Below are positions 59,004 to 64,000 of a stretch of 64,000 nucleotides of DNA, in pieces. The stretch covers positions 113,700-177,699 of the forward strand of contig NZ_BJMN01000001.1 of the NCBI RefSeq assembly GCF_006539185.1, given 5' to 3'. This DNA is from Streptomyces gardneri. GTDB taxonomy: Bacteria; Actinomycetota; Actinomycetes; Streptomycetales; Streptomycetaceae. Position 1 is the stretch's first letter. The number at the start of each line of letters is the position of its first letter. Below the pieces are notes generated by a model. It saw only the letters and a list, made by a program, of their open reading frames with translations. It did not search any database and was not told where the DNA came from. Position numbers and translations under genes: made by a program.

Positions 59004-61220
59004 CTAGCGAGAAGGAGCGGGACGCGGGGCCGCGGCCGGTGTGGCAGCGGGCTCGGCGGGTGTGGGAGGCGTCCTGGGGTGTGTCGGGCGTGCGGGCCAC
59101 AGGGCGTGGTCGCCGAAGAGGTGGACGAGGGCGGGAACCAGGAGCGGTCGGATGAGGAAGGTGTCCAGCAGGATGCCGAAGGCCATGGCGAAGCCGAACT
59201 GGAACAGTTCGCGGATCGGTTGGGTCATCAGGACGGCGAATGTCGCCGCGAGGATGAGGCCCGCCGAGGAGACGACGCCGCCGGTACGGGTGAGGGCGGC
59301 GCTGATGGCCTTGGCCGGGTGCAGGGTGCGCAGTTCCTGCTTGAACCGGCTCATGATGAAGATGTTGTAGTCGATGCCCAGCGCGACGAGGAACACGAAG
59401 ACGTATGCGGTGACCCGGTTGCCGATGCCTTCGTCGCCGAGGACGGTCAGGGTGAAGAAGGTGGTGGCGCCCAGGGTGGCAAGGAACGACAGGATGAGCG
59501 TGGCGACCAGGTAGAGCGGCGCGAGGAGCGAGCGCAGCAGGAGGACGAGGACGGCTGTGACGACGGCCAGGACCAGAAGCACGATGAACGTCGTGTCGCG
59601 GTCGAGGGCGGAGCGGATGTCGGCGTTCTGCGCCGTCTCACCGGCGATGAGCACCGTGGTGTCCTCCACGCCGGCGGCGTCGGCCACGGCCCGCGTGGCC
59701 TCCTTGAGCGGACCGATCGCGTCGAGCGCCTTCGAGCTGTACGGGTCGAGGTCGAGGACGACCTCGTAGAAGACGGTTCTGCCGTCCTCCCCGAAGCGGG
59801 GACGTTCTCCGACCCGGCTGACACCGTCGGCTTCTCCCAGCGCGGCGCCGATGGCAGCGGCCGCAGGGGTGGAGCGCAGGTCGTCCTGGGAACGGACGAC
59901 GACGGTGCTGGGTGCGATCTCGCCGAGCCCGAACGCCTCCTGGATCAGCCGCTGCCCGCGCTCCGACTCGGTGGCGGAGCGAAAACCACTGAGGGTGTTG
60001 AAGCTCTCGTGGTAGCCCAGCAAGCCGGCGCTCATCACCACGAGCAGCGCGACCACGGCCGAGGCGACCCGGACCGGGGCCCGCGCGACGAGAGCGGCGA
60101 TACGGTGCCAGACGCCCGCGCCGCGACCGCGTTCGGCAGCCCTGTCCACGCCCCCAGGCCAGAAGACGCCTCCGCCCAGCAGAAGGATGAGCGCGGGAAC
60201 GAAGGTGAACGCCACCAGAGCCATGACAGCCACGCCGAGGGCAAGGTACGGCCCGAAGCCGCGCAGCGCCGGGGAGACGGCCACGAGCAGGGCGAACATG
60301 GCGAGCACGATGGTGGACGCACTGGCGAGGACGGATTCGGCGGTGCGCCGCACGGCGATCTGCATGGCGCGTGGGCGGTTCGGCTCGTCGAAGAGGGCCT
60401 CGCGGAAGCGGGCGGTGATGATCAGCGCGTAGTCCGTGCCCACTCCGAACAGCAGCACGGTCATGATCGAGGCCGTTTGGGAGCTGACCGTGATGATTCC
60501 GGCGTCCGCGAGGAGTGCGCCGGTCGTCTCCGACACCCGCATCGCCACACCGACGGCGAGGAGGGGCACGAGGGCCATCAGAGGTGAGCGGTAGATGGCC
60601 AGGAGGATGACGAGAACGAGCAGGACGGTGGCCAGAAGCATGACCTTGTCACCGCCGCCGAAGACCTTCACGGTGTCGGTGGCGATTCCGGCGGGGCCGG
60701 TCACGGCGACTTCGGTGGGCCCGGCACGGTCGGACGCGAGGGAACGCACCTGGTCGACAGCATGCTGAAACGACTCGTCCGAGGGACTGCCGGCGATGGG
60801 CACGATGACCAGCTGACTGCCGCGGTCCCGCGAGACCAGTTCGGCTGCGGCGTCGGGCGTGGTGACCGTGGAGATCACGCTCGTCACCTGGGCGGGCCGG
60901 GCGGATTCCGACAGGGCCGAGGTGATCCGGGCGACGGCGTTCCCGGCGCTCGCCGCGGCGTCGGCGCCCTCGCCGCGCACCACGATGACCGCCGGCGTCG
61001 CGTCCTGGCCCGGAAGCTGTGCGCGGACGAGGTCGCGGGCCTTCATGGAGTCCGAAGCGGCGGGTGGAAGGTTGGCGGAGGCGTTGTCCTCGACGGATTC
61101 GAGAGAGGGGGCGGCCCCGGCGAGAAGGCTCGCGATCAGAACCCAGAAGGCCACCACGAAGGCGGCACGTCTCTTCGATCCCAGGAGACGTCGGACCATG
61201 CGGAAGTACATCGGTTGCAT
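59004..61220 (-). CDS. MMPL-family membrane transporter
   Basis: A 738-residue RND-like exporter. Two repeats of one TM helix, a large extracellular domain and five TM helices are visible: helices at about 15-35, 175-195, 200-220, 235-260, 285-305 and 320-340 in the first half, and 520-540, 545-570, 590-610, 640-660 and 665-690 in the second. Charged TM4-type residues G-T-D-Y-A-L and G-I-D-Y-N-I are the predicted proton relay. MMPL proteins export lipids, siderophores or drugs. GAGGG precedes ATG 61220 by 7 bases; ATG 61244 lacks a ribosome site. It is divergent from a TetR gene around a perfect operator, the classical arrangement of an inducible exporter. Confidence 0.9.
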   Translation of the reverse strand: MQPMYFRMVRRLLGSKRRAAFVVAFWVLIASLLAGAAPSLESVEDNASANLPPAASDSMKARDLVRAQLPGQDATPAVIVVRGEGADAAASAGNAVARITSALSESARPAQVTSVISTVTTPDAAAELVSRDRGSQLVIVPIAGSPSDESFQHAVDQVRSLASDRAGPTEVAVTGPAGIATDTVKVFGGGDKVMLLATVLLVLVILLAIYRSPLMALVPLLAVGVAMRVSETTGALLADAGIITVSSQTASIMTVLLFGVGTDYALIITARFREALFDEPNRPRAMQIAVRRTAESVLASASTIVLAMFALLVAVSPALRGFGPYLALGVAVMALVAFTFVPALILLLGGGVFWPGGVDRAAERGRGAGVWHRIAALVARAPVRVASAVVALLVVMSAGLLGYHESFNTLSGFRSATESERGQRLIQEAFGLGEIAPSTVVVRSQDDLRSTPAAAAIGAALGEADGVSRVGERPRFGEDGRTVFYEVVLDLDPYSSKALDAIGPLKEATRAVADAAGVEDTTVLIAGETAQNADIRSALDRDTTFIVLLVLAVVTAVLVLLLRSLLAPLYLVATLILSFLATLGATTFFTLTVLGDEGIGNRVTAYVFVFLVALGIDYNIFIMSRFKQELRTLHPAKAISAALTRTGGVVSSAGLILAATFAVLMTQPIRELFQFGFAMAFGILLDTFLIRPLLVPALVHLFGDHALWPARPTHPRTPPTPAEPAATPAAAPRPAPSR

Positions 61221-61253
61221 CAGGGAGCCCTCGGCCGGAAGCATGGACAGAAG

Positions 61254-61275
61254 TTAGAGACAGGGGTGTCTCTAA
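61254..61275. promoter_or_regulatory. Perfect TetR-type operator
   Basis: TTAGAGACA (61254-61262), GGGG, TGTCTCTAA (61267-61275). The site covers the expected promoter of the MMPL gene, 34 bases upstream of its start. A second small palindrome TTGGCGCCAA (61277-61286) adjoins it. Binding by the divergent TetR protein is inferred. Confidence 0.75.
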
Positions 61276-61368
61276 GTTGGCGCCAAGCTAACACGCGCTC
61301 CCGCGGCGTCCCGGACGAGGGGGTAGATTGCGGTCAGATGGCGCAATGCCCGACGCGGAGCGGAGAGA

Positions 61369-61959
61369 ATGCCCAGAATCGAAGCCGACAGTGTCCGCGA
61401 GCACCGGGCCCAGCGGCTCGCTCAGCTGATCGACGCGGCTGAGGCGATCCTGAACGAGGCCGGTGTGGAGGGCCTCACCGCCGGCGCGGTCGCCGCGCGG
61501 GCCGGCATCGCCCGTAACAGCATCTACCGCTACTTCGACTCCATCGACGACCTGCTCGAACTCGTCGTGACCCGCGAGTTCCCCGCCTGGGTCGACGCGG
61601 TGGAGAGGGCCATCGCGGCCGAGACCACCCCCGTGGACCAGGCGGCCGCCTACGTCAGGGCCAACCTCGAACAGGCCGCACGCGGCGCCCACCGTTGGTG
61701 GGCCTCGCTCTCACGGGGCTCGCTCTCCGCGTCGGCGCGGGAGCGCGTGAGGGACCTGCACACCTCGCTGCACGAGGCACTCGCCAAGGTCGTCCGCGAG
61801 CTGGGCCATCCGCAGCCGGAGCTGACCGTCGCCGTGCTCCAGGCCGTCGTCGACGCCTGCATCCGCAGAATCGACCAGGGTGACGAACTGGCGACCGTGG
61901 CCGACTTCGCGGCGAGTGCCACGCGTCGACTGCTCGCGACCGAGGGCCGCACCTCGTAG
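61369..61959 (+). CDS. TetR/AcrR-family repressor
   Basis: A 196-residue regulator. Helix-turn-helix: L-I-D-A-A-E-A-I-L-N-E-A-G-V-E-G-L-T and I-A-R-N-S-I-Y-R-Y-F-D-S-I-D-D-L-L-E. The C-terminal ligand domain is all-helical (W-W-A-S-L-S-R-G, V-L-Q-A-V-V-D-A-C-I). The start at 61369 follows a purine-rich GGAGCGGAGAGA. It is divergent from the MMPL exporter and shares the palindrome at 61254, so repression of the exporter and relief by the exported compound or a lipid ligand is the likely logic. Ligand unknown. Confidence 0.9.
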   Translation: MPRIEADSVREHRAQRLAQLIDAAEAILNEAGVEGLTAGAVAARAGIARNSIYRYFDSIDDLLELVVTREFPAWVDAVERAIAAETTPVDQAAAYVRANLEQAARGAHRWWASLSRGSLSASARERVRDLHTSLHEALAKVVRELGHPQPELTVAVLQAVVDACIRRIDQGDELATVADFAASATRRLLATEGRTS

Positions 61960-62082
61960 GAAGATCCGGATGCGCCCATCGTGCGCTGCCTTGCCCCACC
62001 TGATTCGCGTGCGGCGGCACCACGGGTGTTCCGGGGTGGTGCCGCCGCACGGGATTCTCTGCGTCCGGTGGGACGGAAGGGG

Positions 62083-62361
<279 letters not shown>

Positions 62362-62403
62362 TCACCCCCACCCGGCACGCCCCTGGAGGCATGCGTTCTT
62401 ACG

Positions 62404-63315
62404 TCACTTCGATGATGCGCCCTGACGAGCACCTGCACCGGCACCGGCACCGGTCATCGGCCGAGGGTGGAACGCCCTTGAGCGCCTCCGCATTCGGGTG
62501 GCAACCGCGGCAGTCCCCACGGCTCCGAGTACGGCCCAGGTGGCGGGATGGGTCCACACCGCGGTGTCGAGCTGCTGGGCGAGGACGAAGAAGCCCATGA
62601 CCACAACGAACCAGCCGAACGCCTTGCGCAGCGCGTCCTGCGGGATGCGGCCCGCGAGGCGGGCGCCGATCAGGCTGCCGATCACAGCCACCACGGTCAC
62701 GGTCGCGGCGATGCCCCAGTCGATGGAGACGCCGGAGAGGTGACCGGCGAGTCCGGCGAAGGACTTCATCGCGATGACCAGGAGCGAGGTGCCGACCGCG
62801 ATGCCCATCGGCAGTCCGCCCAGGATGGCCAGGGCCGGAACCACGAGGAATCCACCGCCGGAACCGACCAGGCCGGTCACGGCGCCGACGACGAGGCCCT
62901 CGACCGCGATGTGCTTCAGCGGCAGGTCACCGCGGGCGGGCCGGGCCTTCTTCGCCCCGTCACGCTGCTTGCGGAGCATCGCGTAGGCGGTGGCGAGCAT
63001 CATCAGCGCGAACGCGATGAGGAGGACGGTGCCGGGGATGTACTCGGCGACGCGGCCGCCGGCGTATGCGCCGGCCATGCTGAAGGCGCCGAAGAGCAGC
63101 CCGGTCTTCCAGCGGACCCGGTGGGCGCGGGCGTGGGGGATCAGGGCGGCGAGGCTGGTGACGCCGACGATGAACAGCGACGTGGCGATGGCCTCCTTGG
63201 TCTCCTGTCCGACGAGGTAGACCAGGATCGGGACGGTGAGGATGGACCCGCCGCCGCCGAGGATGCCGAGGGTGACGCCGATGAGCAGGGAGACCGCGAC
63301 GACAAGGGCGGTCAC
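62404..63315 (-). CDS. TauE/SafE-family sulfite/organosulfonate exporter
   Basis: A 303-residue membrane protein of about eight hydrophobic helices. The N-terminal motif G-I-L-G-G-G-G-S-I-L-T-V-P and the internal repeat G-S-G-G-G-F-L-V-V-P-A-L are the two signature loops of the family. TauE/SafE proteins export sulfite, sulfonates or related anions. GTG 63315 overlaps the rhodanese stop (GTGA) and has GGAG upstream. With rhodanese before it and a CstR-like regulator after it the operon parallels the staphylococcal cst locus for hydrogen sulfide stress. Its C-terminus is basic (R-M-R-R-R-S-R) and ends with Gly/Ala repeats. Confidence 0.9.
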   Translation of the reverse strand: MTALVVAVSLLIGVTLGILGGGGSILTVPILVYLVGQETKEAIATSLFIVGVTSLAALIPHARAHRVRWKTGLLFGAFSMAGAYAGGRVAEYIPGTVLLIAFALMMLATAYAMLRKQRDGAKKARPARGDLPLKHIAVEGLVVGAVTGLVGSGGGFLVVPALAILGGLPMGIAVGTSLLVIAMKSFAGLAGHLSGVSIDWGIAATVTVVAVIGSLIGARLAGRIPQDALRKAFGWFVVVMGFFVLAQQLDTAVWTHPATWAVLGAVGTAAVATRMRRRSRAFHPRPMTGAGAGAGARQGASSK

Positions 63316-63893
63316 GACGCGCTCCGCAGCTCCGCGATCACGGTACGGACGTCGGTACGCGGGCCGCGGTTGTACGGGAGCTTGGAGAGCAGCACGCCCA
63401 TGGCGCAGGAGTTGCTGAGCGCGGCGTAGGTCAGGCCGGCGCCGACGGCGGTGCCGACGAGGTGGACGCCCGGGATCAGGATGCCGGCCAGGCCGGTGGC
63501 CAGGACGATGGAGCCCGCGACGAGGCGGACCTGGCGCTCCATGTCCCACCGCTCGGGGCCCCGCTCCACGGGAGCACTCGTCGCCTCCCAGGCGGTGATC
63601 CCGCCTTCCAGGACACGGAGGTTGGGCAGACCGGCCTGCGCGAGGGCCTGTTCGGCCTCCTTCGCCCGCTGTCCGGAACGGCAGACGAGCACCACCTCCT
63701 CGTCCAGGTGTGAACGCAGCTCCGCGCGGTGCTCGCGCAGGGTGCTCAGCGGCACGTTGTACGAGCCGGCGATGTGGGCGGTGCGGAATTCGCCGGGGGT
63801 GCGCACGTCGAGCAGGCGTGGCGTACGGCCCTCCTGGACGAGGCGGTGCAGGACGGCGGGGGTGATGGACTGGATGGTGCGCTCGGTGCTCAT
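63312..63893 (-). CDS. Rhodanese domain with C-terminal membrane anchor (YgaP-like)
   Basis: A 193-residue sulfurtransferase. Rhodanese motifs: L-L-D-V-R-T-P-G-E-F, H-I-A-G-S-Y-N-V-P and the active loop C71-R-S-G-Q-R-A; the Cys carries the persulfide. Residues about 118-165 form two hydrophobic helices of the DUF2892 type (S-I-V-L-A-T-G-L-A-G-I-L-I, G-A-G-L-T-Y), which anchors the protein in the membrane as in E. coli YgaP. It moves sulfane sulfur to cyanide, sulfite or thiols. GGAG is 6 bases before the ATG at 63893. It is the first gene of the leftward operon. The remaining 107 bases of the window upstream show no gene or clear operator. Confidence 0.92.
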   Translation of the reverse strand: MSTERTIQSITPAVLHRLVQEGRTPRLLDVRTPGEFRTAHIAGSYNVPLSTLREHRAELRSHLDEEVVLVCRSGQRAKEAEQALAQAGLPNLRVLEGGITAWEATSAPVERGPERWDMERQVRLVAGSIVLATGLAGILIPGVHLVGTAVGAGLTYAALSNSCAMGVLLSKLPYNRGPRTDVRTVIAELRSAS

Positions 63894-64000
63894 GTGTGAC
63901 TCCGGCAGGTGTATGCGGGCGGGGGTGTGTGAGGTGAGAGGGGGCCGTGGCGTGGGCCCGGGGCGGGGAAGGAGAAGGGGCCCGTCGTGGGCGGGGCGGT

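Overview
The window reads as a chromosomal segment of a Streptomyces or close relative. Signs are very high GC with strong third-position GC bias, frequent GTG and TTG starts behind strong Shine-Dalgarno sequences, a full-length geosmin synthase, an NsdA/NsdB-type developmental regulator, and a handful of genes carrying the rare TTA codon read by the bldA tRNA. No rRNA, tRNA, CRISPR array, prophage or intact insertion sequence was seen. About fifty protein genes are called, most of them single genes or operons of two to four.

Layout. 1-7.8 kb: the end of a tetratricopeptide-repeat gene, a VanX-type dipeptidase divergent from a FAD oxidoreductase, the threonine-to-glycine operon tdh-kbl, a LysR regulator and an alpha/beta hydrolase. 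7.8-14.7 kb: two leftward secreted hydrolases (GH33-type sialidase with a laminin-G-like domain; class-C beta-lactamase-fold hydrolase) divergent from a nitronate monooxygenase/acyl-CoA synthetase operon. 14.9-19.4 kb: a membrane protein, a secreted SRPBCC protein, a fused deazaflavin-type nitroreductase/hemerythrin protein divergent from a MarR regulator, and a cation/proton antiporter. 19.4-26.1 kb: a penicillin-acylase-family Ntn hydrolase, an acyl-CoA synthetase, a VOC protein, an orphan phenylacetate-CoA ligase behind a perfect palindrome, and a pseudogene in which the start of a type III polyketide synthase is joined in frame to the end of a CYP158A-type P450. 26.1-33.97 kb: GNAT, a terpene-oxygenase-like P450, an inactivated trypsin-fold protein with two ricin-type lectin domains, a 2H phosphoesterase, a pentapeptide-repeat protein and a tandem alpha/beta hydrolase.

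33.98-40.1 kb is a catabolic module in the order FadD19-like synthetase (divergent), enoyl-CoA hydratase, double OB-fold DUF35 protein and two Ltp-type thiolases. It mirrors part of the mycobacterial sterol side-chain locus, and its divergent promoter holds a KstR-consensus palindrome and a second motif shared with the promoter at 12 kb. 40-46 kb: ACT protein, serine hydrolase, a large LuxR/LAL-type ATPase regulator, a conserved small protein and an S4 RNA-binding protein. 46-56.8 kb: geosmin synthase, a peptidoglycan amidase, an APH-fold kinase divergent from the NsdA/NsdB-like regulator, a PAS-SpoIIE phosphatase and a low-complexity/helical protein. 56.8-64 kb: a threonine-synthase-like PLP enzyme, an NADP-binding reductase, a transposase scrap, an MMPL exporter divergent from its likely TetR repressor around a perfect operator, and a sulfur-stress operon (rhodanese, TauE/SafE, CstR-like regulator).

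Themes: lipid/acyl-CoA catabolism (four adenylating ligases plus one crotonase and two thiolases), cell-wall and extracellular hydrolysis, and developmental control (NsdA-like, SpoIIE phosphatase, TTA codons, geosmin). Function calls rest on motifs and family recall; no database search was possible.
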